This document shows, one piece after another, positions 39,601-53,640 of a stretch of DNA of 64,000 nt. The stretch is taken from assembly GCA_964036045.1 (NCBI GenBank), contig OZ038381.1, positions 68,262,242 through 68,326,241 on the forward strand, read 5' to 3'. A program made the position numbers and the translations under genes. The stretch is from Eutreptiella sp. 'Long Island Sound 2002'. Its lineage: Eukaryota; Euglenozoa; Euglenophyceae; Eutreptiales; Eutreptiaceae. The notes beneath the pieces are model-generated. The model did no database searches. It was given only the letters and a program-made list of their open reading frames with translations, and was not told the origin of the DNA. Position 1 is the stretch's first letter; the number at the start of each line of letters is the position of its first letter.

Positions 39601-42600
39601 CACGGAGGGGTGAAATAATTCACGGAGGGGGCTAAACAATTCACAGAGGGGTTAAATAATTCACGGAGGGGGGTAAACAATTCACAGAGGGGTGAAATAA
39701 TTCACGGACGGGGGTAAACAATTCACAGAGGGGTCAAATAATTCACGGAGGGGGGTAAATAATTCACGGAGGGGTCAAATAATTCACGGAGGGGGGTAAA
39801 TAATTCACAGAGGGGTCAAATAACTCACGGAGGGGGGTAAATAATTCACGGAGGGCTGTAAATAATTCACGGAGGGGTGAAATAATTCACGGAGGGGGGT
39901 GAACAATTCACAGAGGGGTCAAATAATTCACCGAGGGGGGTAAACAATTCACGGAGGGGTCAAATGATTCACGGAGGGGGGTAAACAATTCACAGAGGGG
40001 TCAAATAATTCACGGAGGGGGGTAAATAATTCACGGAGGGGTGTAATAATTCACGGAGGGGGGTAAATAATTCACGGAGGGGTCAAATAATTCACGGAGG
40101 GGGGTAAAGAATTCACGGAGGGGGGTAAATAATTCACGGAGGGGTCAAATAATTCACGGAGGGGGGTAAACAATTCACGGAGGAGTCAAATAATTCACGG
40201 AGGGGGGTAAAAAATTCACGGAGGGGGGTAAACAATTCACGGAGGGGTCAAATAATTCACGGAGGGGGGTAAACAATTCACAGCGGGGTCAAATAATTCA
40301 CGGAGGGGGGTAAATAATTCACGGAGGGCTGAAATAATTCACGGAGGGGGGTAAGTAATTCACGGAGGGGTCAAATAATTCACGGAGGGGGGTAAATAGT
40401 TCAGAGAGGGGTGAAATAATTCAAAGAGGGGGGTAAATAATTCACAGAGGGGTGAAATAATTCACGGGGGGGGTAAATAATTCACGGAGGGGTGAAATAA
40501 ATCACGGAGGGGGGTAAACAATTCACGGAGGGGTGAAATAATTCACCGAGTGCGGTAAATAATTCACGGAGGGGTGAAATAATTCACAGAGGGGGGTAAA
40601 TAATTGAGAGAGGGGTCAAATAACTCACGAAGGGGGGTACATAATTCACGGAGGGGTGAAATAATTCACGGAGGGGGGTAAACAATTCACAGAGGGGTCA
40701 AATAATTCACGGAGGGGGGTAAATAAATCACGGAGGGGTGAAATAATTCACGGAGGGGGGTAAACAATTCACGGAGAGGTGAAATAATTCACGGAGGGGG
40801 GTAAATAGTTCATGGAGGGGTCAAATAATTCACAGAGGGGGGTAAATAATTCAGAGAGGGGTGAAATAATTCACGGAGGGGGATAAACAATTCACAAAGG
40901 TGTCAAATAATTCACGGAGGGGGGTAAACAATTCACGGAGGGGTCAAATAATTCACGGAGGGGGGTAAACAATTCACAGAGGGGTCAAACAATTCACGGA
41001 GGGGGGTAAACAATTCACAGAGGGGTGAAATAATTCACGGAGGGGGGTAAACAATTCACGGAGGGGTCAAATAATTCACGGAGGGGGGTAAACAATTCAC
41101 GGAGGGGTCAAGTAATTCACGGAGGGGGGTAAATAATTCACAAAGGGGTCAAATAACTCACGGAGGGGGGTAAATAATTCACGGAGGGGTGAAATGATCC
41201 ACGGAGGGGGGTGAACAATTCACGGAGGGGTCAAAAAATTCACGGAGGGGGGTAAACAATTCACGGAGGGGTGACATAATTCACGGAGGGGGGTAAACAA
41301 TTCACAGAGGGGTCAAATAATTCACGGAGGGGGGTAAATAATTCACGGAGGGGTCAAATAATTCACGGAGGGGGGTAAACAATTCACGGAGGGGTGAAAT
41401 AATTCACAGAGGAGGGTAAATAATTCACAGAGGGGTCAAATAACTCACGGAGGGGGGTAAATTATTCACGGAGGGGTCAAATAATTCACGGAGGGGGGTA
41501 AACAATTCACGGAGGGGTCAAATAATTCACGGAGGGGGGTAAACAATTCACGGAGGGGTCAAATAATTGACAGAGGGGGGTAAACAATTCACGGAGGGGT
41601 GAAATAATTCACGGAGGGGGGTAAACAGTTCACTGAGGGGTCAAATAATTCACGGAGGGGGGTAAATAATTCACGGAGGGGCGAAATAATTCATGGAGGG
41701 GGGTAAATAATTCAGAGAGGGGTGAAATAATTCACGGAGGGGGGTAAATAATTCACAGAGGGGTGAAATGATTCACGGAGGGGGGTAAGCAATTCACGGA
41801 GGGGTCAAATAATTCACGGAGGGGGGTAAATAATTCACGGAGGGGTCAAATAATTCACGGAGGGGGTAAATAATTCACAGAGGGGTCAAATAACTCACGG
41901 AGGGGGGTAAATAATTCACGGAGGGGTGAAATAATTCACGGAGGGGGGTGAACAATTCACGGAGGGGTCAAATAATTCACGGAGGGGGGTAGACAATTCA
42001 CGGAGGGGTCAAATAATTCACGGAGGGGGGTAAACAATTCACAGAGGGGTCAAATATTTCACGGAGGGTGGTAAATAATTCACGGAGGGGTGAAATAATT
42101 CACGGAGGGGGGTAAATAATTCACGGAGGGGTGAAATAAATCACGGAGGGGGGTAAATGATTCACGGAGGGGGCAAATAATTCAGGGAGGGGGGTAAATA
42201 ATTCAGAGAGGGGTGAAATAATTCACGGAGGGGGGTAAATAATTCACGGAGGGGTGAAATAATTCACGGAGGGGGGTAAACAATTCACTAAGGTGTCAAA
42301 TAATTCACGGAGGGGGGTAAATAATTCAGAGAGGGGTGAAATAATTCACGGAGGGGGGTAAATAATTCACGGAGGGGGGTAAATAATTCACGGAGGGGGG
42401 TAAACAATTCAGGGAGGGGTCAAACAATTCACGGAGGGGGGTAAATAATTCACGGAGGGGTGAAATAATTCACGGAGGGGGGTAAACAATTCACAGAGGG
42501 GTCAAATAATTCACGGAGGGGGGTAAATAATTCACAGAGGGGTGAAATAATTCACGGAGGGGGGTAAACAACTCACAGAGGGGTCAAATAATTCATGGAG

Positions 42601-45600
42601 GGGGGTAAATAATTCAGAGAGGGGTGAAATAATTCAGCGAGGGGGGTAAATAATTCACGGAGGGGTGAAATAATTCACGGAGGGGGGTAAGCAATTTCAC
42701 GGAGGGGCCAAACAATTCACGGAGGGGGGTAAATAATTCACGGAGGGGTGCAATAATTCACGGAGGGGGGTAAACAATTCACAGAGGGATGAAATAATTC
42801 ACGGAGGGGGGTAAATAATTCACGGAGGGGTCAAATAATTCACGGAGGGGGGTAAATAATTCACGGAGGGGTCAAATAATTCACGGAGGGGGGTAAATAA
42901 TTCACTGAGGGGTCAAATAATTCACGGAGGGGGGTAAATAATTCACGGAGGGGTCAAATAATTCACGGAGGGGGGTAAATAATTCACGGAGGGGTCAAAT
43001 GATTCACGGAGGGGTCAAATAATTCACGGAGGGGGGTAAACAATTCATGGAGGGGTCAAATAATTCACGGAGGGGTCAAATAATTCACGGAGGGGTCAAA
43101 TAATTCACGGAGGGGTCAAATAATTCACGGAGGGGGGTAAATAATTCACGGAGGGGTCAAATAATTCACGGAGGGGGGTGAATAATTCACGGAGGGGTCA
43201 AATAATTCACGGAGGGGGGTAAATAATTCACGGAGGGGTCAAATAATTCACGGAGGGGGGTAAATAATTCAGAGAGGGGTGAAATAATTCATGGAGGGGG
43301 GTAAATAATTCACGGAGGGGTGAAATAATTCACGGAGGGGGGTAAGCAATTTCACGGAGGGGCCAAACAATTCACGGAGGGGGGTAAATAATTCAGAGAG
43401 GGGTGCAATAATTCACGGAGGGGGGTAAACAATTCATAGAGGGGTGAAATAATTCCTGGAGGGGGGTAAATAATTCACGGAGGGGTCAAATAATTCACGG
43501 AGGGGGGTAAATAATTCACGGAGGGGTCAAATAATTCACGGAGGGGGGTAAATAATTCACGGAGGGGTCAAATAATTCACGGAGGGGGGTAAATAATTCA
43601 CGGAGGGGGCAAATAATTCACGGAGGGGGGTAAATAATTCACGGAGGGGTCAAATAATTCACGGAGGGGTCAAATAATTCACGGAGGGGGGTAAACAATT
43701 CATGGAGGGGTCAAATAATTCACGGAGGGGTCAAATAGTTCACGGAGGGGTCAAATAATTCACGGAGGGGTCAAATAATTCACGGAGGGGGGTAAATAAT
43801 TCACAGAGGGGTCAAATAATTCACGGAGGGGGGTAAACAATTCACGGAGGGGTGAAATAATTCACGGAGGGGGGTAAATAATTCACGGAGGGGTGAAATA
43901 ATTCACGGAGGGGGGTAAACAATTCACGGAGGGGTGAAATAATTCACGGAGGGGGGTAAACAATTCACAGAGGGGTCAAATAACTCACAGAGGGGTCAAA
44001 TAATTCACGGAGGGGGGTAAATAATTCACGGAGGGGTCAAATAATTCACGGAGGGGGGTAAATAATTCACGGAGGGGTCAAATAATTCACGGAGGGGGGT
44101 AAATAATTCACAGAGGGGTCACATATTTCACGGAGGGGGGTAAATAATTCACGGAGGGGTGAAATAATTCACGGAGGGGGGTAAACAATTCACGGAGGGG
44201 TCAAATAATTCACGGAGGGGGGTAAACAATTCACAGAGGGGTCAAATAATTCACGGAGGGGGGTAAATAATTCACGGAGGGGTGAAATAATTCACGGAGG
44301 GGGGTAAACAATTCACGGAGGGGTGAAATAATTCACGGAGGGGGGTAAATAATTCACGGAGGGGTGAAATAATTCACGGAGGGGGGTAAACAATTCACGG
44401 AGGGGTGAAATAATTCACGGAGGGGGGTAAACAATTCACAGAGGGGTCAAATAATTCACGGAGGGGTCAAATAATTCACGGAGGGGGGTAAATAATTCAC
44501 GGAGGGGTCAAATAATTCACGGAGGGGGGTAAATAATTCACGGAGGGGTCAAATAATTCACGGAGGGGGGTGAATAATTCACGGAGGGGTCAAATAATTC
44601 ACGGAGGGGGGTAAATAATTCACGGAGGGGTCAAATAATTCACGGAGGGGGGTAAACAATTCACGGAGGGGTGAAATAATTCACAGAGGGGGGTAAACAA
44701 TTCACAGAGGGGTCAAATAACTCACGGAGGGGTCAAATAATTCACGGAGGGGGGTAAATAATTCACGGAGGGGTCAAATAATTCACGGAGGGGGGTAAAT
44801 AATTCACGGAGGGGTCAAATAATTGACGGAGGGGGGTAAATAATTCACGGAGGGGTGAAAAAATTCACGGAGGGGTGAAATAATTCATGGAGGGGGGTAA
44901 ACAATTCACAGAGGGGTCAAATAATTCACGGAGGGGGGTGAATAATTCACGGAGGGGTCAAATAATTCACGGAGGGGGGTAAACAATTCACGGAGGGGTG
45001 AAATAATTCACGGAGGGGGGTAAACAATTCACGGAGGGGTGAAATAATTCACGGAGAGGGGTAAATAATTCACGGAGGGGTCAAATGATTCACGGAGGGG
45101 GGTAAATAATTCACAGAGGGGTCAAATAATTCACGGAGGGGGGTAAAGAATTCACGGAGGGGTGAAATAATTCACGGAGGGGGGTAAACAATTCACGGAG
45201 GGGTCAAATGATTCACGGAGGGGGGTAAACAATTCACGGAGGGGTGAAATAATTCACGGAGGGGGGTAAAAAATTCACGGAGGGGTGAAATAATTCACGG
45301 AGGGGGGTAAATAATTCACGGAGGGGTCAAATAATTCACGGAGGGGGGTAAATAATTCACGGAGGGGTGAAATAATTCACGGAGGGGGGTAAATATTTCA
45401 CGGAGGGGTCAAATAATTCACCGAGGGGGGTAAACAATTCACAGAGGGGTCAAATAATTCACGGAGGGGGGTAAACAATTCACAGAGGGGTCAAATAATT
45501 CACGGAGGGGGGTAAATAATTCACGGAGGGGTGAAATAATTCACGGAGGGGGGTAAATAATTCACGGAGGGGTGAAATAATTCACGGAGGGGGGTAAATA

Positions 45601-48600
45601 ATTCACGGAGGGGTGAAATAATTCACCGAGGGGGGTAGACAATTCACAGAGGGGTCAAATAATTCACGGAGGGGGGTAAACAATTCACGGAGGGGTCAAA
45701 TAATTCACGGAGGGGGGTAAACAATTCACAGAGGGGTCAAATAATTCACGGAGGGGGGTAAATAATTCACGGAGGGGTGAAATGATTCACGGAGGGGGGT
45801 AAATAATTCATGGAGGGGTGCAATAATTCACGGAGGGGGGTAAATAATTCACGGAGGGGTCAAATAATTCACGGAGGGGGGTAAATACTTCACGGAGGGG
45901 TCAAACAATTCACGGAGGGGGGTAAATAATTCACGGAGGGGTGAAATAATTCACGGAGGGGGGTAAATAATTCACGGAGGGGTCAAATAATTCACGGAGG
46001 GGGGTAAACAATTCACGGAGGGGTCAAATAATTCACGGAGGGGGGTAAACAATTCACAGAGGGGTCAAATAATTCACGGAGGGGGGTAAATAATTCACGG
46101 AGGGGTGAAATAATTCACGGAGGGGGGTAAACAATTCACGGAGGGGTGAAATAATTCACGGAGGGGGGTAAATAATTCAGAGAGGGGTGAAATGATTCAC
46201 GGAGGGGGGGTAAACAATTCACGGAGGGGTGAAATAAATCACGGAGGGGGGTAAATAATTCACGGAGGGGTGAAATAATTCACGGAGGGGGGTAAATAAT
46301 TCACAGAGGGGTCAAATAATTCACGGAGGGGGGTAAATAATTCACGGAGGGGTGAAATAATTCACGGAGGGGGGTAAATAATTCACGGAGGGCTGAAATA
46401 ATTCACGGAGGGGGGTAAACAATTCACGGAGCGGTCAAATGATTCACGGAGGGGGGTAAATAATTCACGGAGGGGTGAAATAATTCACGGAGAGGGGTAA
46501 ATAATTCACGGAGGGGTCAAATAATTCACGGAGGGGTGAAATAATTCACGGAGGGGTCAAATAATTCACGGAGGGGTCAAATAATTCACGGAGGGGGGTA
46601 AATAATTCACGGAGGGGTCAAATAATTCACGGAGGAGGGTAAATAAGTCACGGAGGGGTCAAATAATTCACGGAGGGGGGTAAATAATTCACTGAGGGGT
46701 CAAATAATTCACGGAGGGGGGTAAATAATTCACGGAGGGGTCGAATAATTCACGGAGGGGGGTAAATAATTCACGGAGGGGTCAAATAATTCACGGAGGG
46801 GGGTAAATAATTCACGGAGGGATGAAATAATTCACGGAGGGGGGTAAACAATTCACAGAGGGGTCAAATAATTCACGGTGGGGGGTGAACAATTCACGGA
46901 GGGGTCAAATGATTCACGGAGCGGGGTAAATAATTCACGGAGGGGTCAAATAATTCACGGAGGAGGGTAAATAAGTCACGGAGGGGTCAAATAATTCACG
47001 GAGGGGGGTAAATAATTCACTGAGGGGTCAAATAATTCACGGAGGGGGGTAAATAATTCACGGAGGGGTCGAATAATTCACGGAGGGGGGTAAATAATTC
47101 ACGGAGGGGTCAAATAATTCACGGAGGGGGGTAAATAATTCACGAAGGGGTCAAATAATTCACGGAGGGGGGTAAATAATTCACGGAGGGGTCAAATAAT
47201 TCATGGAGGGGTCAAATAATTCACGGAGGGGGGTAAATAATTCACGGAGGGGTCAAAAAATTCACGGAGGAGGGTAAATAAGTCACGGAGGGGTCAAATA
47301 ATTCACGGAGGGGGGTAAATAGTTCACTGAGGGGTCAAATAATTCACGGAGGGGGGTAAATAATTCACGGAGGGGTCGAATAATTCACGGAGGGGGGTAA
47401 ATAATTCACGGAGGGGGTCAAAAAATTCACGGAGGGGGGTAAACAATTCACAGAGGGGTCAAATAATTCACGGTGGGGGGTAAACAATTCACGGAGGGGT
47501 CAAATGATTCACGGAGGGGGGTAAATAATTCACGGAGGGGTGAAATAATTCACGGAGCGAGGTAAATAATTCACGGAGGGGTGAAATAATTCACGGAGGG
47601 GGGTAAATAATTCAGAGATGGGTGAAATAATTCACGGAGGGGGGTAAATAATTCACAGAGGGGTCAAATAATTCACGGAGGGGGGTAAATAATTCACGAA
47701 GGGGTCAAATGACTCACGGAGGGGGGTAAATAATTCACGGAGGGGTCAAATAATTCACGGAGGGGTGAAATAATTCACAGAGGGGTCAAATAATTCACGG
47801 AGGGGGGTAAACAATTCACTGGGGGGTCAAATAATTCACGGAGGGGGGTAAATAATTCACGGAGGGGTCAAATAATTCACGGAGGGGGGTGAATAATTGA
47901 CGGAGGGGTCAAATAATTCACGGATGGGGGTAAATAATTCACAGAGGGGTCAAATAATTCACGGAGGGGTCAAATAATTCACGGAGGGGGTCAAATAATT
48001 CACGGAGGGGTGAAATAATTCACGGAGGGGGGTAAATAATTCACGGAGGGGTGAAATAATTCACGGAGGGGGGTAAACAATTCACGGAGGGGTCAAATAA
48101 TTCCCGGAGGGGGGTAAATAATTCAGAGAGGGGGTAAATAATTCACGGAGGGGTCGACTAATTCACGGAGGGGGGTAAATAATTCACAGAGGGGTCAAAT
48201 AATTCACGGAGGGGGGTAAATAATTCACGAAGGGGTCAAATAATTCACGGAGGGGGGTAAATAATTCACGGAGGGGTCAAATAATTCACGGAGGGGTGAA
48301 ATAATTCACGGAGGGGTCAAATAATTCATGGAGGGGTCAAATAATTCACGGAGGGGGGTAAATAATTCACGGAGGGGTCAAATAATTCACGGAGGAGGGT
48401 AAATAAGTCACGGAGGGGTCAAATAATTCACGGAGGGGGGTAAATAATTCACTGAGGGGTCAAATAATTCACGGAGGGGGGTAAATAATTCACGGAGGGG
48501 TCGAATAATTCACGGAGGGGGGTAAATAATTCACGGAGGGGGTCAAAAAATTCACGGAGGGGGGTAAATAATTCACGGAGGGATGAAATAATTCACGGAG

Positions 48601-51240
48601 GGGGGTAAACAATTCACAGAGGGGTCAAATAATTCACGGTGGGGGGTAAACAATTCACGGAGGGGTCAAATGATTCACGGAGGGGGGTAAATAATTCACG
48701 GAGGGGTGAAATAATTCACGGAGCGAGGTAAATAATTCACGGAGGGGTGAAATAATTCACGGAGGGGGGTAAATAATTCAGAGAGGGGTGAAATAATTCA
48801 CGGAGGGGGTAAATAATTCACAGAGGGGTCAAATAATTTACGGAGGGGGGTAAATAATTCACGGAGGGGTCAAATAATTCACGGAGGGGGGTAAATAATT
48901 CACGGAGGGGTCGAATAATTCACGGAGGGGGGTAAATAATTCACAGAGGGGTCAAATAATTCACGGAGGGGGGTAAATAATTCATGAAGGGGTCAAATAA
49001 TTCACGGAGGGGGGTAAATAATTCACGGAGGGGTCAAATAATTCACGGAGGGGTGAAATAATTCACGGAGGGGTCAAATAATTCATGGAGGGGTCAAATA
49101 ATTCACGGAGGGGGGTAAATAATTCACGGAGGGGTCAAATAATTCACGGAGGAGGGTAAATAAGTCACGGAGGGGTCAAATAATTCACGGAGGGGGGTAA
49201 ATAGTTCACTGAGGGGTCAAATAATTCACGGAGGGGGGTAAATAATTCACGGAGGGGTCGAATAATTCACGGAGGGGGGTAAATAATTCACGGAGGGGGT
49301 CAAAAAATTCACGGAGGGGGGTAAATAATTCACGGAGGGATGAAATAATTCACGGAGGGGGGTAAACAATTCACAGAGGGGTCAAATAATTCACGGTGGC
49401 GGGTAAACAATTCACGGAGGGGTCAAATGATTCACGGAGGGGGGTAAATAATTCACGGAGGGGTGAAAGAATTCACGGAGCGAGGTAAATAATTCATGGA
49501 GGGGTGAAATAATTCACGGAGGGGGGTAAATAATTCAGAGAGGGGTGAAATAATCACGGAGGGGGGTAAATAATTCACAGAGGGGTCAAATAATTCACGG
49601 AGGGGGGTAAACAATTCACGAAGGGGTCAAATAACTCACGGAGGGGGGTAAATAATTCACGGAGGGGTCAAATAATTCACGGAGGGGTGAAATAATTCAC
49701 AGAGGGGTCAAATAATTCACGGAGGGGGGTAAACAATTCACTGGGGGGTCAAATAATTCACGGAGGGGGGTAAATAATTCACGGAGGGGTCAAATAATTC
49801 ACGGAGGGGGGTGAATAATTCACGGAGGGGTCAAATAATTCACGGATGGGGGTAAATAATTCACAGAGGGGTCAAATAATTCACGGAGGGGTCAAATAAT
49901 TCACGGAGGGGGTCAAATAATTCACGGAGGGGTGAAATAATTCACGGAGGGGGGTAAATAATTCACGGAGGGGTGAAATAATTCACGGAGGGGGGTAAAC
50001 AATTCACGGAGGGGTCAAATAATTCACGGAGGGGGGTAAATAATTCAGAGAGGGGTGAAATAATTCACGGAGGGGGGTAAACAATTCACGGAGGGGTGAA
50101 ATAAATCACGGAGGGGGGTAAACAATTCACAGAGGGGTTGAATAATTCACGGAGGGGGGTAAATAATTCACGGAGGGGTGAAATAATTCACGGAGGGGGG
50201 TAAACAATTCACGGAGGGGTGAAATCATTCACGGAGGGGGGTAAATAATTCACGGAGGGGTGAAATAATTCACGGAGGGGGGTAAACAATTCACGGAGGG
50301 GTGAAATAATTCACGGAGGGGGGTAAACAATGCACAGAGGGGTCAAATAATTCACGGAGGGGTCAAATAATTTACGGAGGGGGGTAAATAATTCACGGAG
50401 GGGTCAAATAATTCACGGAGGGGGGTAAATAATTCACGGAGGGGTCAAATAATTCACGGAGGGGGGTAAACAATTCACGGAGGGGTGAAATAATTCACGG
50501 AGGGGGGTAAACAATTCACGGAGGGGTGAAATAATTCACGGAGAGGGGTAAATAATTCACGGAGGGGTCAAATGATTCACCGAGGGGGGTAAATAATTCA
50601 CAGAGGGGTCAAATAATTCACGGAGGGGGGTAAAGAATTCACGGAGGGGTGAAATAATTCACGGAGGGGGGTAAACAATTCACGGAGGGGTCAAATAATT
50701 CACGGAGGGGGGTAAACAATTCACGGAGGGGTGAAATAATTCACGGAGGGGGGTAAATAATTCACGGAGGGGTCAAATAATTCACGGAGGGGGGTAAATA
50801 ATTCACGGAGGGGTCAAATAATTCACGGAGGGGGGTAAATAATTCACGGAGGGGTCAAATAATTCACGGAGGGGGGTAAACAATTCACAGAGGGGTCAAA
50901 TAATTCACGGAGGGGGGTAAACAATTCACAGAGGGGTCAAATAATTCCGGAGGGGGGTAAATAATTCACGGAGGGGTGAAATAATTCACGGAGGGGGGTA
51001 AATAATTCACGGAGGGGTGAAATAATTCACGGAGGGGGGTAAATAATTCACGGAGGGGTGAAATAATTCACGGAGGGGGGTAAACAATTCACAGAGGGGT
51101 CAAATGATTCACGGAGGGGGGTAAACAATTCACGGAGGGGTCAAATAATTCACGGAGGGGGGTAAACAATTCACAGAGGGGTCAAATAATTCACGGAGGG
51201 GGGTAAATAATTCACGGAGGGGTGAAATAATTCACGGAGG

Positions 51241-53640
51241 GGTGTCAATAATTCACGGAGGGGTGCAATAATTCACGGAGGGGGGTAAATACTTCACGGA
51301 GGGGTCAAATAATTCACGGAGGGGGGTAAATAATTCACGGAGGGGTGAAAGAATTCACGGAGGGGGGTAAATAATTCACGGAGGGGTCAAATAATTCACG
51401 GAGGGGGGTAAACAATTCACGGAGGGGTCAAATAATTCACGGAGGGGGGTAAACAATTCACAGAGGGGTCAAATAATTCACGGAGGGGGGTAAATAATTC
51501 ACGGAGGGGTGAAATAATTCACGGAGGGGGGTAAACAATTCACGGAGGGGTGAAATAATTCACGGAGGGGGGTAAATAATTCAGAGAGGGGTGAAATGAT
51601 TCACGGAGGGGGGTAAACAATTCACGGAGGCGTGAAATAAATCACGGAGGGGGGTAAATAATTCACGGAGGGGTGAAATAATTCACGGAGGGGGGTAAAC
51701 AATTCACGGAGGGGTGAAATAAATCACGGAGGGGGGTAAATAATTCACGGAGGGCTGAAATAATTCACGGAGGGGGGTAAACAATTCACGGAGGGGTCAA
51801 ATGATTCACGGAGGGGGGTAAACAATTCACAGAGGGGTCAAATAATTCACGGAGGGGGGTAAACAATTCACGGAGGGGTCAAATAATTCACGGAGGGGGG
51901 TAAATAATTCAGAGAGGGGTGAAATGATTCACGGAGGGGGGTAAACAATTCACGGAGGCGTGAAATAAATCACGGAGGGGGGTAAATAATTCACGGAGGG
52001 GTGAAATAATTCACGGAGGGGGGTAAACAATTCACGGAGGGGTGAAATAAATCACGGAGGGGGGTAAATAATTCACGGAGGGGTGAAATACTTCACGGAG
52101 GGGGGTAAATAGTTCACGGAGGGGTGAAATAATTCACGAAGGGGGGTAAACAATTCACAGAGGGGTCAAATAATTCACGGAGGGGGGTAAACAATTCACG
52201 GAGGGGTCAAATAATTCACGGAGGGGGGTAAACAATTCACAGAGGGGTCAAATAATTCACGGAGGGGGGTAAATAATTCACGGAGGGGTGAAATAATTCA
52301 CGGAGGGGGGTAAATAATTCACGGAGGGGTGCAATAATTCACGGAGGGGGGTAAATAATTCACGGAGGGGTCAAATAATTCACGGAGGGGGGTAAATTCT
52401 TCACGGAGGGGTCAAATAACTCACGAAGGGGGGTAAATAATTCACGGAGGGTTGAAATAATTCACGGAGGGGGGTAAATAATTCACGGAGGGGTCAAATA
52501 ATTCACGGAGGGGGGTAAACAATTCACGGAGGGGTCAAATAATTCACGGAGGGGGGTAAACAATTCACAGAGGGGTCAAATAATTCACGGAGGGGGGTAA
52601 ATAATTCACGGAGGGGTGAAATAATTCACGGAGGGGGGTAAACAATTCACGGAGGGGTCAAATAATTCACGGAGGGGGGTAAACAATTCACGGAGGGGTG
52701 AAATAATTCACGGAGGGGGGTAAATAATTCACGGAGGGGTCAAATAATTCACGGAGGGGGGTAAATAATTCACGGAGGGGTCAAATAATTCACGGAGGGG
52801 GGTAAATAATTCGCGGAGGGGTGAAATAATTCACGGAGGGGGGTAAATATTTCACGGAGGGGTCAAATAATTCACCGAGGGGGGTAAACAATTCACAGAG
52901 GGGTCAAATAATTCACGGAGGGGGGTAAACAATTCACAGAGGGGTCAAATAATTCACGGAGGGGGGTAAATAATTCACGGAGGGGTGAAATAATTCACGG
53001 AGGGGGGTAAATAATTCACGGAGGGGTGAAATAATTCACGGAGGGGGGTAAATAATTCACGGAGGGGTGAAATAATTCACGGAGGGGGGTAAACAATTCA
53101 CAGAGGGGTCAAATGATTCACGGAGGGGGGTAAACAATTCACGGAGGGGTCAAATAATTCACGGAGGGGGGTAAACAATTCACAGAGGGGTCAAATAATT
53201 CACGGAGGGGGGTAAATAATTCACGGAGGGGTGAAATAATTCACGGAGGGGTGTCAATAATTCACGGAGGGGTGCAATAATTCACGGAGGGGGGTAAATA
53301 CTTCACGGAGGGGTCAAATAATTCACGGAGGGGGGTAAATAATTCACGGAGGGGTGAAAGAATTCACGGAGGGGGGTAAATAATTCACGGAGGGGTCAAA
53401 TAATTCACGGAGGGGGGTAAACAATTCACGGAGGGGTCAAATAATTCACGGAGGGGGGTAAACAATTCACAGAGGGGTCAAATAATTCACGGAGGGGGGT
53501 AAATAATTCACGGAGGGGTGAAATAATTCACGGAGGGGGGTAAACAATTCACGGAGGGGTGAAATAATTCACGGAGGGGGGTAAATAATTCAGAGAGGGG
53601 TGAAATGATTCACGGAGGGGGGTAAACAATTCACGGAGGC
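51241..53640 (+). repeat. 2,009-bp higher-order repeat within the satellite
   Basis: Rare variants recur at the same distance: GGGGTGTCAATAATTC at about 51241 and 53250, and GGAGGCGTGAAATAAATC with its CGTGAA at 51631 and 53640. The period is exactly 49 dimers of 41 bp, so blocks of about 2 kb were duplicated as units. Confidence 0.8.
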